Assembly (NCBI RefSeq): GCF_013911755.1
Contig: NZ_JACESP010000002.1
Coordinates: forward strand, 210,734-274,733
Length of the DNA: 64,000 nucleotides
Reading direction: 5' to 3'
From: Sphingosinicella sp.
GTDB taxonomy: Bacteria; Pseudomonadota; Alphaproteobacteria; Sphingomonadales; Sphingomonadaceae
Below the pieces are notes generated by a model. That model was not told the origin of the DNA and did no database searches. It saw only the letters and a program-made list of their open reading frames with translations. Each line of letters begins with the position of its first letter. Within the stretch, counting starts at the first letter, position 1. Both the position numbers and the translations under genes were made by a program. Of this stretch, positions 9,056-20,586 are shown piece after piece.

Positions 9056-11103
9056 TATTCGCCGCCCAGCATCTTCGGGAGGAACCACGCTGCCGCGGCG
9101 GCGAGGCCGATCAGCATCACGAACGCGTAAGTGTAGAGGTAGCCGGTCTGCAGCCGCCGCGCGACGCCTGCGCCGCCCATCACCAGACCAGCAAGGCCGT
9201 TCGGGCCGAAGCGGTCGATGGTGCCCTCGTCACCCTTCTTCCACAGGAAGCGGCCAAGCCACTTCGCCGGGCGCACGAAGATCACATCGTACAGCTCGTC
9301 GAAGTACCACTTGTTGAAGAGGAACGCGTGGAGCCCGCGGAACATCGCGACGAAGCGCGCGGGCGCGCCCGGATCGCGGATGTAGTTGTTCCACGCGATG
9401 AACAGGCCGAGCAGCATGACGGCGGCGGGCGACAGCTTCACCCACAGCGGCACTTCATGCGAAGCGTGCGCGAGGTGCGCGTCGAACGCCAAAGCGCCCT
9501 TCCAGAACGCGACGCCGCCCTCCGCGTCAATGAACGCGTGGTGGAAGAGGAAGCCCGCAAACACTGCGCCGAGCGACAGGACGCCGAGCGGGATGAGCAT
9601 GCTCGCCGGGCTTTCGTGCGGATGATAGCCGAGCGTGCCGTCATCGTGGGCATGGGCATGGGCCGGAGCATGATGATCGTCATGCGCATGGTCATGCCCG
9701 TGATCGCCGTGCGCCGCGTGTTGGATATGCTCGCTCTGCGACCAGCGCGGCTTGCCGAAGAAGGTGAGGAACACGAGGCGCCACGAATAGAAGCTGGTGA
9801 GCAGCGCCGCGAAGACACCGACGCCGTAGGCGACGTAGCCCGGCTGCGTGCCCGCCGCGAAGGCGCTCTCGATGATCGCATCCTTCGAATAGAAGCCTGC
9901 GAAACCGAAGACGCCGATGATGCCGACGCCGGTGATGGCGAGCGTGCCGATCGTCATCGCCCAGAAGGTGAGCGGGATGTGCTTACGAAGGCCGCCGTAG
10001 TAGCGCATGTCCTGCTCGTGGTGCATCGCGTGGATCACGCTGCCTGCACCGAGGAACAGCAGCGCCTTGAAGAAGGCGTGCGTGAACAGGTGGAACATCG
10101 CCGCGCCGTACGCGCCCACGCCTGCGGCGAAGAACATGTAGCCGAGCTGCGAGCAGGTCGAATAGGCGATGACGCGCTTGATATCGTGCTGCGTGGTGCC
10201 GACGGTGGCCGCGAACAGCGCCGTCGCCGCGCCCACATAGGTGACGACGCTGAGCGCGATTTCGCTCGTTTCGAAAAGCGGCGACAGGCGGCAGACCATG
10301 AACACGCCCGCCGTCACCATCGTGGCGGCGTGGATGAGCGCGGAAACCGGCGTCGGGCCTTCCATCGCATCCGGCAGCCAGGTGTGGAGGCCGAGCTGCG
10401 CCGACTTGCCCATCGCGCCGATGAACAGCAGCAGGCAAAGCGCGGTCAGCGTATCGACCTGCGCGCCGAGGAATTCGAAGCTGCTGCCCGCGAAGTTCGG
10501 CGCGGCTTCGAGAATGGTCGCGATGTCCGTTGTGCCGAACACCATGAACACCCCAAAGATGCCGAGCGAGAAGCCGAAATCGCCGACGCGGTTGACGACG
10601 AACGCCTTGATCGCCGCGGCGTTCGCGGACGGCTTCTGATACCAGAAGCCGATGAGCAGGTACGACGCGAGGCCGACGCCTTCCCAGCCGAAGAACATCT
10701 GCACGAGATTGTCCGCCGTCACCAGCATCAGCATGGCGAAGGTGAACAGCGACAGATACGCGAAGAAGCGCGGCTGATCGGGATCCTCCGCCATGTACCC
10801 CCACGAATAGAGGTGCACGAGCGCGGAAACCGTCGTCACCACGACGAGCATCACGGCGGTGAGCGTGTCGAGCCGGAGCGACCAGTCGACGACGAGGCCG
10901 CCCGAGCGGAACCATTCCATGACCGGCTGGCCCTCGACGGGCACGCCGGAGAGCACGGGAATGAAGATCGCCCACGACAGCGCGCAGGCCAGGAACAGCC
11001 CGCCCGTGGTGATCGCCTTGGCGAGCGTGTTGCCGAGCATGCGGTTGCCGAGACCGGCAATGATCGCCGTGAGCAGCGGCAGGAATACGATGGTATGAAG
11101 CAC
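9055..11103 (-). CDS. nuoL: NADH-quinone oxidoreductase subunit L, with a His-rich loop insert
   Basis: A 682-residue distal antiporter subunit of complex I. Family motifs include [40 protein letters not shown] and [18 protein letters not shown], and the C-terminal portion has the long lateral-helix region. Residues about 457-495 are an unusual insert with around fifteen histidines among Asp and Ala ([18 protein letters not shown] and onwards); it lies in a loop of the C-terminal part and could bind metal. The gene lies 6 bp after nuoK. Confidence 0.97.
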   Translation of the reverse strand: MLHTIVFLPLLTAIIAGLGNRMLGNTLAKAITTGGLFLACALSWAIFIPVLSGVPVEGQPVMEWFRSGGLVVDWSLRLDTLTAVMLVVVTTVSALVHLYSWGYMAEDPDQPRFFAYLSLFTFAMLMLVTADNLVQMFFGWEGVGLASYLLIGFWYQKPSANAAAIKAFVVNRVGDFGFSLGIFGVFMVFGTTDIATILEAAPNFAGSSFEFLGAQVDTLTALCLLLFIGAMGKSAQLGLHTWLPDAMEGPTPVSALIHAATMVTAGVFMVCRLSPLFETSEIALSVVTYVGAATALFAATVGTTQHDIKRVIAYSTCSQLGYMFFAAGVGAYGAAMFHLFTHAFFKALLFLGAGSVIHAMHHEQDMRYYGGLRKHIPLTFWAMTIGTLAITGVGIIGVFGFAGFYSKDAIIESAFAAGTQPGYVAYGVGVFAALLTSFYSWRLVFLTFFGKPRWSQSEHIQHAAHGDHGHDHAHDDHHAPAHAHAHDDGTLGYHPHESPASMLIPLGVLSLGAVFAGFLFHHAFIDAEGGVAFWKGALAFDAHLAHASHEVPLWVKLSPAAVMLLGLFIAWNNYIRDPGAPARFVAMFRGLHAFLFNKWYFDELYDVIFVRPAKWLGRFLWKKGDEGTIDRFGPNGLAGLVMGGAGVARRLQTGYLYTYAFVMLIGLAAAAAWFLPKMLGGE

Positions 11104-11109
11104 GCCCGC

Positions 11110-11415
11110 TCAGCCCTTCATCATGTTGATGTCGTCGACCGCGATGGTGCCGCGGTTGCGGAAGTAGATCACCAGAATGGCAAGGCCGATGGCCGCCTCG
11201 CCCGCCGCGACGGTGAGCACGAACATCGCGAACACCTGGCCCACGAGATCGCCGAGGAATGCCGAGAACGCCACGAGGTTGATGTTCACGGCAAGCAGGA
11301 TCAGCTCGATCGACATCAGGATGATGATGACGTTCTTCCGATTGAGAAAGATGCCGAGCACGCCGAGGACGAAGAGGATCGCCGCGACGGTGAGATAGTG
11401 GGTGATGCCGATCAT
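11110..11415 (-). CDS. nuoK: NADH-quinone oxidoreductase subunit K
   Basis: A 101-residue, three-TM subunit of the usual family length. It has the conserved membrane glutamates in [18 protein letters not shown] and in [20 protein letters not shown]. Its ATG overlaps the nuoJ stop (ATGA). Confidence 0.97.
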   Translation of the reverse strand: MIGITHYLTVAAILFVLGVLGIFLNRKNVIIILMSIELILLAVNINLVAFSAFLGDLVGQVFAMFVLTVAAGEAAIGLAILVIYFRNRGTIAVDDINMMKG

Positions 11416-12032
11416 TTGAGTTTCACCCCCTCGCCCACGGGCACGCTGACAACATCGACCGCCTCTTCGGGCCGCACGGCGTTCTGGCGCGCAATGCTCT
11501 GCTTCCTGACGCCCGTGCGCTGGCGGTGCGTGAGCACGATCGCGCCGATCATCGCGGTGAGCAGAACCATGCCTGCCGCCTGGAAGATGTAGACGTATTT
11601 CGTGTAGATGAGCGCGCCGAGCGCCTCTGTGTTGGTGACGTCACCCGCTGCCGAAAGCGGCGCCGCGGCAACCCCCTGCGCGCCCGCGCCGAGCGTCCAG
11701 GCCGTGCCGGCGATCACGAGTTCGGCAAGCAGCACGCCCGCGAGCATCAGCCCGAACGGCATGTAGCGCGAGAAGCCCACGCGCAGCTCGGAAAAGTCGA
11801 TGTCGAGCATCATGACGACGAACAGGAACAGCACCGCGACGGCGCCGACGTAGACGATCACGAGGATCATCGCGATGAACTCGGCGCCGAGCAGCAGGAA
11901 CAGGCCGGCGGCGTTGAAGAACGCCAGGATCAGCCAGAGCACGCTGTGCACCGGGTTGCGGGCGAAAATCACCGCCGTTGCCGACAGGACGATAATGCCT
12001 GCGAGCATGTAGAAGATGATAGCCTCGATCAC
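11412..12032 (-). CDS. nuoJ: NADH-quinone oxidoreductase subunit J
   Basis: Five-TM complex I subunit. I take the GTG at 12032 ([20 protein letters not shown]), giving 206 residues, because a longer reading to 12092 adds a charged non-conserved leader and would run into nuoI. A GAGGGG lies upstream as a possible ribosome binding site. The conserved [18 protein letters not shown] and [19 protein letters not shown] segments are present. Confidence 0.94.
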   Translation of the reverse strand: MIEAIIFYMLAGIIVLSATAVIFARNPVHSVLWLILAFFNAAGLFLLLGAEFIAMILVIVYVGAVAVLFLFVVMMLDIDFSELRVGFSRYMPFGLMLAGVLLAELVIAGTAWTLGAGAQGVAAAPLSAAGDVTNTEALGALIYTKYVYIFQAAGMVLLTAMIGAIVLTHRQRTGVRKQSIARQNAVRPEEAVDVVSVPVGEGVKLK

Positions 12033-12066
12033 GGTTTCGACTTGCCCCTCTTTTGCCTGCGGCGGG

Positions 12067-12555
12067 TTATCGCCACTGCGCGTCCGCCGCAAGGTTGGCG
12101 GCGATCGCCGCTTCCCACTGCTCGCCGTTCGCGAGCAGCTTCGCCTTGTCGTAGATCAGCTCTTCGCGCGTTTCGGTTGCGAACTCGAAGTTCGGCCCTT
12201 CGACGATGGCGTCCACCGGGCAGGCTTCCTGACAGAAGCCGCAGTAGATGCACTTGGTCATGTCGATGTCGTAGCGCGTGGTGCGGCGCGAGCCGTCCTC
12301 GCGGGGCTCGGCCTCGATCGTGATCGCGAGCGCCGGGCACACCGCCTCGCACAGCTTGCACGCGATGCAACGCTCCTCGCCGTTCGGATAGCGGCGCAGC
12401 GCGTGCTCGCCCCGGAAACGCGGACTGATCGGCCCCTTTTCAAAGGGGTAGTTCAGCGTCGCCTTCGGCTTGAACATGTACTTGAGCGTAAGCGCCATGC
12501 CCTGGACGAACTCCAGCAGCAGCATCGATTTGGCGGCGCGGAATATGGCGGTCAT
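12067..12555 (-). CDS. nuoI: NADH-quinone oxidoreductase subunit I
   Basis: A 162-residue ferredoxin-like subunit starting [19 protein letters not shown]; the ATG overlaps the nuoH stop (ATGA). It has the two [4Fe-4S] cluster motifs [12 protein letters not shown] and [12 protein letters not shown] that form clusters N6a and N6b, which relay electrons from NuoG towards NuoB. Confidence 0.97.
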   Translation of the reverse strand: MTAIFRAAKSMLLLEFVQGMALTLKYMFKPKATLNYPFEKGPISPRFRGEHALRRYPNGEERCIACKLCEAVCPALAITIEAEPREDGSRRTTRYDIDMTKCIYCGFCQEACPVDAIVEGPNFEFATETREELIYDKAKLLANGEQWEAAIAANLAADAQWR

Positions 12556-13598
12556 GACGCAAACCTGTCTGTGAAGAACATCAGCCACCCGGACACCAGG
12601 AACACCCAGAAGAGCGACAGCGGCAGGAATACCTTCCATCCCAAGCGCATCAGCTGGTCGTAGCGATACCGTGGCACGGTCGCCTTTACCCAGGCGAAGA
12701 GGAAGAACACGAACGCCATCTTCGCAAGGAACCAGATGAAGCCCGGGATCACGTAGAGCGGCGCCCAGTCCACCGGGGGCAGCCAGCCGCCGAGGAAGAG
12801 GACCGAGGTCATCGCGCACATCAGCAGGATGTTCGCGTACTCGCCGAGCCAGAACAGCGCGAAGCTCATCGACGAATATTCGACCTGATAACCCGCGACG
12901 AGTTCGGCTTCCGCTTCAGGAAGGTCGAACGGCGGGCGGTTCGTTTCGGCGAGCGCCGAGATGAAGAACACGACGCCCATCGGGAAGAGCAGCGGATTGA
13001 AGATATTGCCGTTCAGAAACAGGATGTTGCTCTGCTGGCTCATCACGATGTCGCTGAGATTGAATGACGAGGCGTAGAGCACGACGTTGATGATGACGAG
13101 GCCGAGCGAGACTTCGTAGGACACCATCTGCGCCGCCGAACGGAGGCCGCCGAGGAACGGGTATTTCGAGTTCGACGCCCAGCCCGACATGATGATGCCG
13201 TAGACGCCCAGCGACGAGACCGCGAACAGATAGAGGATGCCGACGTTGATGTCGGCAAGCACCGCGCCCGCATCGAACGGGATCACCGCCCAGCCGATCA
13301 GCGCGAGCGTAAAGGTGATCATAGGCGCAAGCAGGAACACGCCCTTGTTGGCGCCCGACGGGATGATGGTTTCCTTGAGGAACACCTTCGCGCCGTCGGC
13401 AAAGCTCTGCAACAGACCCCACGGGCCGACCACGTTCGGGCCGCGCCGCAGCTGCATCGCCGCCCAGATCTTGCGGTCCGCATAGACCGCGAAAGCGACC
13501 GCAACCATCACCGGCAGCGCGATGAGCAGGATGAGGATGAGCGTGGCGACCAGATAGCCGAGGTTCGGCCCGATCAGATCCTGAAAGAACGCCGTCAT
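12552..13598 (-). CDS. nuoH: NADH-quinone oxidoreductase subunit H
   Basis: A 348-residue multi-pass subunit at the quinone-binding interface between the two arms. It has the family motifs [39 protein letters not shown] and [18 protein letters not shown]. The start overlaps the nuoG stop by one base. Confidence 0.97.
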   Translation of the reverse strand: MTAFFQDLIGPNLGYLVATLILILLIALPVMVAVAFAVYADRKIWAAMQLRRGPNVVGPWGLLQSFADGAKVFLKETIIPSGANKGVFLLAPMITFTLALIGWAVIPFDAGAVLADINVGILYLFAVSSLGVYGIIMSGWASNSKYPFLGGLRSAAQMVSYEVSLGLVIINVVLYASSFNLSDIVMSQQSNILFLNGNIFNPLLFPMGVVFFISALAETNRPPFDLPEAEAELVAGYQVEYSSMSFALFWLGEYANILLMCAMTSVLFLGGWLPPVDWAPLYVIPGFIWFLAKMAFVFFLFAWVKATVPRYRYDQLMRLGWKVFLPLSLFWVFLVSGWLMFFTDRFAS

Positions 13599-15619
13599 TA
13601 TTCCGCCGCCTCCAGAACCGGCTGGCCATGCAGCAGCGTCGCCGAGCAGGCCTGCATCACCTCGGACGCGCGCGCGATGGCGTTCGTCAGGTAGAAATCG
13701 TGGATGAAACGGCCGATCGGTGCGGCGTCGAACTCACCGCCGGTGCCGAAGTCGATCTCGCCGGAGGCCGGCGCAATGCCTTCCTCGGCGAGGTGCGGCC
13801 ATTCGGCGGCGATGCGCGCGCGGAGCGCCGCGAAGCTGTCGTAGGGCAGCTTATTGCCAAGCACTTCGGAAAGCGCCCGGAGGATCGCCCAGTCTTCACG
13901 GGCGTCGCCCGGCGCGAACACGGCGCGGTAGGCGTGCTGAACGCGACCTTCCATGTTGACGTAGGTGCCGTCTTTCTCGGCGAAGCTCGCCGAGGGCAGG
14001 ATGACATCGGCGCCGCGTGCGCCGAGATCGCCGTGGTGGCCGATATAGACCTTGAAGACACCCTCAAGATCGGTGCCGATCTCGTCCGCGCCGTGGACGA
14101 TGAGCGCTTTCAGACCGCCGCCGAGCACTTCGGCGATGCCGCCTTCGTGCGTGAAGCCGATGTCGAGACCGCCGACCCGCGAGGCGGCGGTGTGGAGAAC
14201 GTTGAAACCCTCTGCGTTCATCTTCGCGGCCTTGGCGATCTTGCCGAGCGCGGCGAGGATCGCAGGCGCGTCGCCGCGCGTGAGCGCTGCCGCGCCGACG
14301 ATGATCGCGGGCTTCGTCGCGCTCTTCAGCGCGTCAGCCGCCACCTTCGGCAGCTTGCCGAGGACGGACGCGCCGTCGCCGAGCTGCGTGACCGGATAGG
14401 TGAGATCGACCTCCGGGCCGACGTTGAAGACCTTGGCGCCCTTCTTGACGACCGCCTTGCGCAGGCGCGTGTTGACGAGCGGCGCATCCCAGCGCGGATT
14501 CGCGCCGACGAGGAGCACGACGTCAGCATCCTCGATCCCGGCGATACCGGTGTTGAAGCGGTAAGCCCCCGCGCCGCCGACGGGCAGCGCCATGCCGTCC
14601 GTCCGGCATTCGAAGCGGTCCGAACCGAGCGACTTCATCAGGTCCTTGAGTGCGACCATCGATTCGACGTCGAGCAGTTCGCCCGCGACCGCGCCGATCT
14701 GGTTGCCGCCGAGGTCGGAGAGGCCGGTTTTCACGGCGTTGAAGGCTTCCGCCCACGTCGCCGGCTCCAGCTTGCCGCCGCGGCGCACATAGGGCTGATC
14801 GAGGCGGCGCTTGCAAAGGCCGAGCGGCGCGTAGCGCGTCTTGTCGGACGCCCACTCCTCGTTCACGTCGTCGTTGACGCGCGGCAGCACGCGCAGCACG
14901 GCGGGGCCGCGCGCATCGATGCGGATGTTGGTGCCCACCGCGTCCATCACGCAGATGCCGCTCGTCTTCGTCAGCTCCCACGGCCGCGCCTCGAACGCAT
15001 AGGGTTTCGAGGTGAGTGCGCCGACGGGGCAGAGATCGATGACGTTGCCCGAAAGCTCCGACTTCACCGCCTGTTCGAGGTAGGAGGTGATCTGCATGTT
15101 CTCGCCGCGGTAGAGCGCGCCGAGCTCGTCGGTGCCCGCCACTTCCTCGGCGAAACGCACGCAACGCGTGCAGTGGATGCAGCGCGTCATGGCCGTCTTG
15201 ATGATCGGCCCCATGTACTTCTCGGTGACGGCGCGCTTGTTCTCCGTGTAGCGCGTACGCCCGCGGCCGTAGGCTACCGACTGGTCCTGCAGGTCGCACT
15301 CGCCGCCCTGATCGCAGATCGGGCAATCGAGCGGGTGGTTGATGAGCAGGAACTCCATCACCCCTTCGCGCGCCTTCTTCACCAGGGCGCTGTCGGTGCG
15401 GATTTCCTGCCCTTCGGCGGCGGGAAGCGCGCACGAGGCCTGTGGCTTCGGCGGCCCCGGCTTCACCTCGACGAGGCACATGCGGCAGTTGCCCGCGATC
15501 GAAAGCCGCTCGTGATAGCAGAAGCGCGGGATTTCCTTGCCCGCAGCCTCGCACGCCTGAAGCACGGTGGCTCCGGCGGGGACTTCGACCTCGATGCCGT
15601 CGACGGTTAGTTTAGGCAT
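13598..15619 (-). CDS. nuoG: NADH-quinone oxidoreductase subunit G
   Basis: A 673-residue catalytic-arm subunit. The N-terminal [2Fe-2S] ferredoxin domain has [19 protein letters not shown]; the His/Cys [4Fe-4S] motif is [18 protein letters not shown]; further Cys motifs are [10 protein letters not shown] and [14 protein letters not shown] molybdopterin-oxidoreductase-like domain fills the C-terminal two thirds. The start overlaps the stop of the small gene at 15619-15822 (TGATG). Confidence 0.97.
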   Translation of the reverse strand: MPKLTVDGIEVEVPAGATVLQACEAAGKEIPRFCYHERLSIAGNCRMCLVEVKPGPPKPQASCALPAAEGQEIRTDSALVKKAREGVMEFLLINHPLDCPICDQGGECDLQDQSVAYGRGRTRYTENKRAVTEKYMGPIIKTAMTRCIHCTRCVRFAEEVAGTDELGALYRGENMQITSYLEQAVKSELSGNVIDLCPVGALTSKPYAFEARPWELTKTSGICVMDAVGTNIRIDARGPAVLRVLPRVNDDVNEEWASDKTRYAPLGLCKRRLDQPYVRRGGKLEPATWAEAFNAVKTGLSDLGGNQIGAVAGELLDVESMVALKDLMKSLGSDRFECRTDGMALPVGGAGAYRFNTGIAGIEDADVVLLVGANPRWDAPLVNTRLRKAVVKKGAKVFNVGPEVDLTYPVTQLGDGASVLGKLPKVAADALKSATKPAIIVGAAALTRGDAPAILAALGKIAKAAKMNAEGFNVLHTAASRVGGLDIGFTHEGGIAEVLGGGLKALIVHGADEIGTDLEGVFKVYIGHHGDLGARGADVILPSASFAEKDGTYVNMEGRVQHAYRAVFAPGDAREDWAILRALSEVLGNKLPYDSFAALRARIAAEWPHLAEEGIAPASGEIDFGTGGEFDAAPIGRFIHDFYLTNAIARASEVMQACSATLLHGQPVLEAAE

Positions 15620-15822
15620 CAGCCATCACCCCAAAGGAAGTCATAAGCGATAAAGCAGAGCACCGCCGCCACAGGGAGTGCCAAAAACGCGAGCCAACAC
15701 CCCAAGTGGAGGCGCTTGCTGAGGCGCTTGCGCGCCACTTCATCGGCACCTTCGAAAACAAAGCGACCCACAAGCTCAGCGCAAGCATGGAAGACCACCT
15801 CCAAGACCGGGCCTGCTGGCAT
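15619..15822 (-). CDS. Small single-TM protein between nuoF and nuoG, unknown
   Basis: A 67-residue ORF starting MPAGPVLEVVFHACAELVGR. One hydrophobic segment spans about residues 41-62 (CWLAFLALPVAAVLCFIAYD). It begins 15 bp after the nuoF stop and its stop overlaps the nuoG start by one base, so it is translated inside the complex I operon and probably coupled to nuoG. No family is recognised. Its position invites a role in assembly or membrane tethering of the NADH-binding module, but that is inference. It could also be a poorly conserved spacer gene. Confidence 0.65.
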   Translation of the reverse strand: MPAGPVLEVVFHACAELVGRFVFEGADEVARKRLSKRLHLGCWLAFLALPVAAVLCFIAYDFLWGDG

Positions 15823-15837
15823 AGATCCCCCATCGCC

Positions 15838-17145
15838 CTACTCCGCCGCCACGGCGAGGGCTGCGCCCCGGCGTTCGTTGATGCGGCGCTCAAGTTCCGG
15901 GCGGAAGTGGCGGATGAGGCCCTGGATCGGCCAGGCCGCCGCGTCGCCGAGCGCGCAGATGGTGTGGCCCTCAACCTCGGTCGTGACGTCGAGCAGCGTA
16001 TCGATTTCCGAAAGATCGGCGTCGCCGGTACGAAGCCGCTCCATCACGCGCCACATCCAGCCGGTGCCTTCGCGGCAGGGCGTACATTGCCCGCAGCTTT
16101 CGTGCTTGTAGAAATACGAGATGCGGCTGATCGCGCGGACGATGTCGGTGGACTTGTCCATGACGATCACCGCCGCCGTGCCGAGGCCGGACTTGAGTTC
16201 ACGGAGCCCGTCGAAGTCCATCGGCGCGTCCATGATCTGTTCGGCGGGCACGAGCGGCACGGACGAGCCGCCGGGGATGACCGCGAGCAGATTGTCCCAG
16301 CCGCCGCGAATGCCGCCGCCGTGCTTCTCGATCAGCTCGCGGAAGCTGATGCCCATCGTTTCTTCAACGACGCACGGCGTGTTCACGTGGCCGGAGATCT
16401 GGAAAAGCTTGGTGCCGAGGTTGTTCGGGCGGCCGAAGCCGGCGAACCATTCGGCGCCGCGCCGCAGGATCGTCGGGACGACCGCGATGCTCTCGACGTT
16501 GTTCACTGTCGTCGGGCAGCCGTAGAGACCTGCGCCCGCCGGGAACGGCGGTTTCAGGCGCGGCTGGCCCTTCTTGCCTTCGAGGCTTTCGAGGAGCGCG
16601 GTTTCCTCGCCGCAGATGTACGCGCCCGCGCCGCGATGGACGTAGACGTCGAAATCATAGCCCGAACCGCAGGCGTTCTTGCCGATGAGGCCCTTGTCGT
16701 AGGCCTGCTCGACCGCTGCGAACAGCGTCTCCGCCTCGCGGATGAACTCGCCGCGAATGTAAATGTACGCCGCCTTCGCGCGCATCGCGAAACCGGCGAT
16801 CAGCGCACCTTCGATCAGCTTGTGCGGATCGTGGCGGATGATCTCGCGGTCCTTGCACGAGCCGGGCTCGGACTCGTCGGCGTTGATGACGAGGTAGGAC
16901 GGGCGATCCTCGCGCGGTTCCTTCGGCATGAAGGACCATTTGAGCCCCGTGGGGAAGCCCGCGCCGCCGCGCCCGCGAAGGCCCGACGCCTTCACCTGCT
17001 CGATGATCCAGTCCTGCCCCTTGGCGAGGAAGTCCTTGGTGCCGTCCCAATCGCCGCGCTTCAGCGCGCCTTTGACGCCCCAATCCTGGAACCCGTAGAG
17101 GTTCGTGAAGATGCGGTCCTTGTCCTCAAGCGGCGCAATGGTCAT
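15838..17145 (-). CDS. nuoF: NADH-quinone oxidoreductase subunit F (NADH- and FMN-binding)
   Basis: A 435-residue subunit that takes hydride from NADH onto FMN. It starts [18 protein letters not shown] at the ATG overlapping the nuoE stop. [18 protein letters not shown] is the FMN/NADH glycine-rich motif; [19 protein letters not shown] and the [4Fe-4S] motif [12 protein letters not shown] (cluster N3) follow. Confidence 0.97.
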   Translation of the reverse strand: MTIAPLEDKDRIFTNLYGFQDWGVKGALKRGDWDGTKDFLAKGQDWIIEQVKASGLRGRGGAGFPTGLKWSFMPKEPREDRPSYLVINADESEPGSCKDREIIRHDPHKLIEGALIAGFAMRAKAAYIYIRGEFIREAETLFAAVEQAYDKGLIGKNACGSGYDFDVYVHRGAGAYICGEETALLESLEGKKGQPRLKPPFPAGAGLYGCPTTVNNVESIAVVPTILRRGAEWFAGFGRPNNLGTKLFQISGHVNTPCVVEETMGISFRELIEKHGGGIRGGWDNLLAVIPGGSSVPLVPAEQIMDAPMDFDGLRELKSGLGTAAVIVMDKSTDIVRAISRISYFYKHESCGQCTPCREGTGWMWRVMERLRTGDADLSEIDTLLDVTTEVEGHTICALGDAAAWPIQGLIRHFRPELERRINERRGAALAVAAE

Positions 17146-17774
17146 GCCATGAACTCCTTGAGAACACGGGGTCCGCCCACGGGCGCGCTGTTCTGGCGAT
17201 CGACCTGCGGGCCGGGCTTCGGCGTCTTGCCGGCGGCAAGCTCGTCGAGGATGCGCGTCATGCTCGCGTAGTCGAGGTCTTCGTAATTGTCGTCGTTGAT
17301 CTGCACCATCGGCGCGTTCGCGCACGTGCCCATGCACTCGACCTCGGTGAGCGTGAAGAGGCCGTCCGCCGTGGTGTGGCCCTTGGCGAGCCCCTTGTCC
17401 TTGCACGCCTTCATCACGTCGTCGGACCCGCGCAGCATACAGGGCGTCGTTCCGCAGACCTGTACGTGATGACGGCCAACCGGCGCCAGATTGTACATCG
17501 TGTAGAAGGTCGCCACCTCGAGCACGCGGATGTACGGCATCCCGAGCATCCCCGCGATGAACTCGATCACCGGGATCGGCAGCCAGCCCTGCGTCTTCGT
17601 CTGCGCGCCGACCTGGCGCTGCGCGAGATCGAGGAGCGGCATCACGGCGGATTGCCTACGCGCCTCCGGATAGCGCGCAAGGATCACCTTCACGCGCTTG
17701 GCGTTCTCGGGCGTCCAATCGAAGCCATCGAACGCGTGATGCTGTTCGGGCGTAGCTGAAGCGGCGTGACTCAC
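17142..17774 (-). CDS. nuoE: NADH-quinone oxidoreductase subunit E
   Basis: A 210-residue thioredoxin-fold subunit with the [2Fe-2S] N1a ligands in [12 protein letters not shown] and in [13 protein letters not shown]. The tail rich in Pro and Gly after about residue 180 is common in alphaproteobacterial NuoE. The start overlaps the nuoD stop. Confidence 0.97.
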   Translation of the reverse strand: MSHAASATPEQHHAFDGFDWTPENAKRVKVILARYPEARRQSAVMPLLDLAQRQVGAQTKTQGWLPIPVIEFIAGMLGMPYIRVLEVATFYTMYNLAPVGRHHVQVCGTTPCMLRGSDDVMKACKDKGLAKGHTTADGLFTLTEVECMGTCANAPMVQINDDNYEDLDYASMTRILDELAAGKTPKPGPQVDRQNSAPVGGPRVLKEFMA

Positions 17775-18970
17775 CGGTCGACCTCACCGAAAACGATATC
17801 GAGACTGCCGAGCACGGCGGGCGCGTCGGCGAGCATGTGACCCTTGCAGAGGAAATCCATCGCCTGCAGGTGCGAGAAGCCCGTTGGGCGGATCTTGCAG
17901 CGGTACGGCTTGTTGGTGCCGTCCGAGACGAGATAGATGCCGAACTCGCCCTTGGGGCTTTCGGTCGCGACGTAGACCTCGCCCTCCGGCACGTGGAAGC
18001 CTTCGGTGTAGAGCTTGAAGTGGTGGATGAGCGCCTCCATCGAGCGCTTCATCTCGCCGCGCTTGGGCGGGACCACCTTGCGGTCGAGGCTGGCGATCGG
18101 GCCTTCCGGCATCTCGCGCAGGCACTGCTTGATGATGCGCAGCGACTGCTTCATCTCCTCGATGCGGACCATGAAGCGGTCGTAGCAGTCGCCGTTCTTG
18201 CCGACCGGCACGTCGAATTCCATGCGGTCGTAGACCTCGTAAGGCTGCGACTTGCGGAGATCCCACGGCAGGCCGGAGCCGCGAATGCAAGGGCCGGAGA
18301 AGCCCCACGCCACCGCATCCTGCTCGCTGATGACGCCGATATCGACGTTGCGCTGCTTGAAGATGCGGTTGTCGCAGATCAGCGCCTCGAAGTCGGCGAG
18401 CGCCTTCGGGAAGGCGTCGGCCCAGTCGGCGATGTCCGCGATCAGCTTCGGCGGCAGGTCCTGATGGACGCCGCCGGGGCGGAAATAGGCCGCGTGGAAG
18501 CGCGCGCCCGAAGCCCGCTCGTAGAAGCCGAGCAGCTCCTCGCGTTCCTCGAACAGCCACAGGATCGGCGTCAGCGCGCCGACGTCCATCGCGTGCGCGG
18601 TGGTGTTGAGGATGTGGTTGGCGATGCGCGTCAGCTCCGCGAACAGCACGCGGATATACTGGGCGCGCAGCGGCACCTCGATATCGAGCAGCTTTTCGAT
18701 GGCGAGCACGTAGCTGTGCTCCATGGACATCGGCGACACGTAGTCGAGCCGGTCCATGTAGGGCAGCGCCTGCAGGTAGGTCTTGTACTCGATCAGCTTC
18801 TCGGTGCCGCGATGCAGCAGGCCGATGTGCGGATCGCAGCGCTCGATGATCTCGCCGTCCAGCTCCATGACGAGGCGCAGCACGCCGTGCGCCGCCGGGT
18901 GCTGCGGGCCGAAGTTGATCGTGTAGTTCTGGATTTCGACGTCGGGCGTCGTGGTTGCGACTTCGGACAT
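17771..18970 (-). CDS. nuoD: NADH-quinone oxidoreductase subunit D
   Basis: A 399-residue 49-kDa-type subunit that forms the quinone site with NuoB. It has [20 protein letters not shown] near the N-terminus, [18 protein letters not shown], and the C-terminal end DIVFGEVDR typical of the family. NuoC is separate here, not fused. Confidence 0.97.
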   Translation of the reverse strand: MSEVATTTPDVEIQNYTINFGPQHPAAHGVLRLVMELDGEIIERCDPHIGLLHRGTEKLIEYKTYLQALPYMDRLDYVSPMSMEHSYVLAIEKLLDIEVPLRAQYIRVLFAELTRIANHILNTTAHAMDVGALTPILWLFEEREELLGFYERASGARFHAAYFRPGGVHQDLPPKLIADIADWADAFPKALADFEALICDNRIFKQRNVDIGVISEQDAVAWGFSGPCIRGSGLPWDLRKSQPYEVYDRMEFDVPVGKNGDCYDRFMVRIEEMKQSLRIIKQCLREMPEGPIASLDRKVVPPKRGEMKRSMEALIHHFKLYTEGFHVPEGEVYVATESPKGEFGIYLVSDGTNKPYRCKIRPTGFSHLQAMDFLCKGHMLADAPAVLGSLDIVFGEVDR

Positions 18971-19599
18971 CAGACAGGCTTTCCTTCCGCCTTCTCATCG
19001 CCCGGCAGCACGTATTCGGCGCCTTCCCAAGGGCTCATGAAGTCGAAGCTGCGGAAATCCTGCGCAAGCTTCACGGGCTCGTAAACGACGCGCTTGTGCT
19101 CTTCGGAATAGCGCAGCTCGACATAGCCGGTGAGCGGGAAGTCCTTGCGGAACGGATGTCCGGTGAAGCCATAGTCGGTGAGGATGCGGCGATGATCCGG
19201 GTTGCCGTCGAAGCGGACGCCGTACATGTCCCACACTTCGCGCTCCAGCCAGCCCGCGACCGGCCAGAGATCGACGACCGACGGCACCGCGTTCTTCTCG
19301 TCTGTGAGCGTCTTGACGCGGATGCGGCGATTCTTCGTCAGCGACAGCAGGCAGTAGTTGACCTCGAAACGCTCGGGGCGCTCCGGGTAATCAACGCCCG
19401 CGATCTCCATGAGCTGCTGGTATTCAAGACCGGGCGTGTCGCGCAGCGTCTCCAGCGCCTTGTAGAGATCGCGGCGGTGAACAGTCAGCGTCACCTCGAA
19501 GGCGTGCTCGGTCGCGGCGATGACGAGATCACCGAGCGCGGCGCGTGCGGCTTCGACGACGCCTTCATCGGAAGAGGTCCGGGGCGCAGGGCTTCTCAT
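18970..19599 (-). CDS. nuoC: NADH-quinone oxidoreductase subunit C
   Basis: A 209-residue 30-kDa-type subunit. The signature [20 protein letters not shown] and [20 protein letters not shown] region is intact. The gene overlaps nuoB upstream (ATGA) and abuts nuoD. Confidence 0.97.
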   Translation of the reverse strand: MRSPAPRTSSDEGVVEAARAALGDLVIAATEHAFEVTLTVHRRDLYKALETLRDTPGLEYQQLMEIAGVDYPERPERFEVNYCLLSLTKNRRIRVKTLTDEKNAVPSVVDLWPVAGWLEREVWDMYGVRFDGNPDHRRILTDYGFTGHPFRKDFPLTGYVELRYSEEHKRVVYEPVKLAQDFRSFDFMSPWEGAEYVLPGDEKAEGKPV

Positions 19600-20141
19600 C
19601 GTTCGAACGTCCCCACGCGGCGGATCTTCCGCTGCAGCTGAAGGATGCCGTAAAGCAGCGCTTCCGCGGTCGGCGGGCAGCCCGGCACGTAAATGTCGAC
19701 GGGCACGATGCGGTCGCAGCCGCGCACCACGGAATAGCTGTAGTGGTAGTAGCCGCCGCCGTTGGCGCAGCTGCCCATCGAGATGACGTAGCGCGGTTCA
19801 GACATCTGGTCGTAAACGCGGCGCAGCGCCGGGGCCATCTTGTTGCAGAGCGTGCCCGCGACGATCATCACGTCCGACTGGCGCGGGGATGCGCGCGGCG
19901 CGGCGCCGAAACGCTCGAGATCATAGCGCGGCATACTCGAATGCATCATCTCGACCGCGCAGCACGCAAGGCCGAAGGTCATCCACCACAAGGAGCCCGT
20001 ACGCGCCCAGTGGAAAAGCTCCTCGGTCGAGGTGACGAGGAAACCCTTGTTGGAAACCTCGCTGTTGATGTCGTCGACGAAGCCCTGGTCCGGCATGATG
20101 ATGCTGGAGCCGGCGGGCGCCATTTGGGTGTCTACTCCCAT
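19596..20141 (-). CDS. nuoB: NADH-quinone oxidoreductase subunit B
   Basis: A 181-residue subunit that carries the terminal [4Fe-4S] cluster N2. It shows the tandem cysteines in [29 protein letters not shown] and [20 protein letters not shown]. The start is placed at the ATG at 20141 ([11 protein letters not shown]), which overlaps the nuoA end by 10 bp; a start at the next Met is possible. Confidence 0.95.
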   Translation of the reverse strand: MGVDTQMAPAGSSIIMPDQGFVDDINSEVSNKGFLVTSTEELFHWARTGSLWWMTFGLACCAVEMMHSSMPRYDLERFGAAPRASPRQSDVMIVAGTLCNKMAPALRRVYDQMSEPRYVISMGSCANGGGYYHYSYSVVRGCDRIVPVDIYVPGCPPTAEALLYGILQLQRKIRRVGTFER

Positions 20142-20509
20142 TCCAGCGCGCCCTTCTTCCATTCGTAGATGAATCCGATCGTGAGGATGCCGAGGAACAC
20201 CATCATCGACGCCCAGCCGAACACGCCCGTCGCGCCGAGACTGACCGCCCACGGGAACAGGAACGCGACTTCGAGGTCGAAGATGATGAACAGGATCGAC
20301 ACCAGATAGAAGCGCACGTCGAACTGGCGGCGCGCGTCTTCGAATGCGGGGAAGCCGCACTCATACTCGGCGAGCTTGTTGGGGTCCGGCTTGTTGGTTC
20401 CGATGAGGTTCGAAACCAGCACCGGCAAGCCGACGAAGACGCCCGAAAGCACCACCGCGACACCCAGAAACAAGAGGATCGGCAGATACTCCGCCGCGAC
20501 CGATTGCAT
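20132..20509 (-). CDS. nuoA: NADH-quinone oxidoreductase subunit A
   Basis: A 125-residue, three-TM subunit, first gene of the complex I operon. It has the conserved [20 protein letters not shown] loop and [21 protein letters not shown] good sigma-70-type promoter lies in the 77-bp gap behind suhB. Confidence 0.97.
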   Translation of the reverse strand: MQSVAAEYLPILLFLGVAVVLSGVFVGLPVLVSNLIGTNKPDPNKLAEYECGFPAFEDARRQFDVRFYLVSILFIIFDLEVAFLFPWAVSLGATGVFGWASMMVFLGILTIGFIYEWKKGALEWE

Positions 20510-20534
20510 ACGCGATTCCCTGATGTTCGCGGCG

Positions 20535-20563
20535 CTTTTAGGCGCGTGTCAGCGGGCTTGCAA
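20535..20563 (-). promoter_or_regulatory. Predicted promoter of the nuo operon
   Basis: On the minus strand, TTGCAA (20563-20558) and TAAAAG (20540-20535) are separated by exactly 17 bases, 26 bp before the nuoA ATG. It lies in the only sizeable gap between suhB and nuoA, so complex I expression may start here in addition to read-through from suhB. Confidence 0.5.
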
Positions 20564-20586
20564 GGCTGTAAGCCTGCCTTTCGAAA

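Noticed and set aside
7475-11592. Two very long plus-strand frames opposite nuoM and nuoL
   Set aside because: The translations are charged, repetitive and motif-free; the minus-strand frames encode complete complex I subunits.
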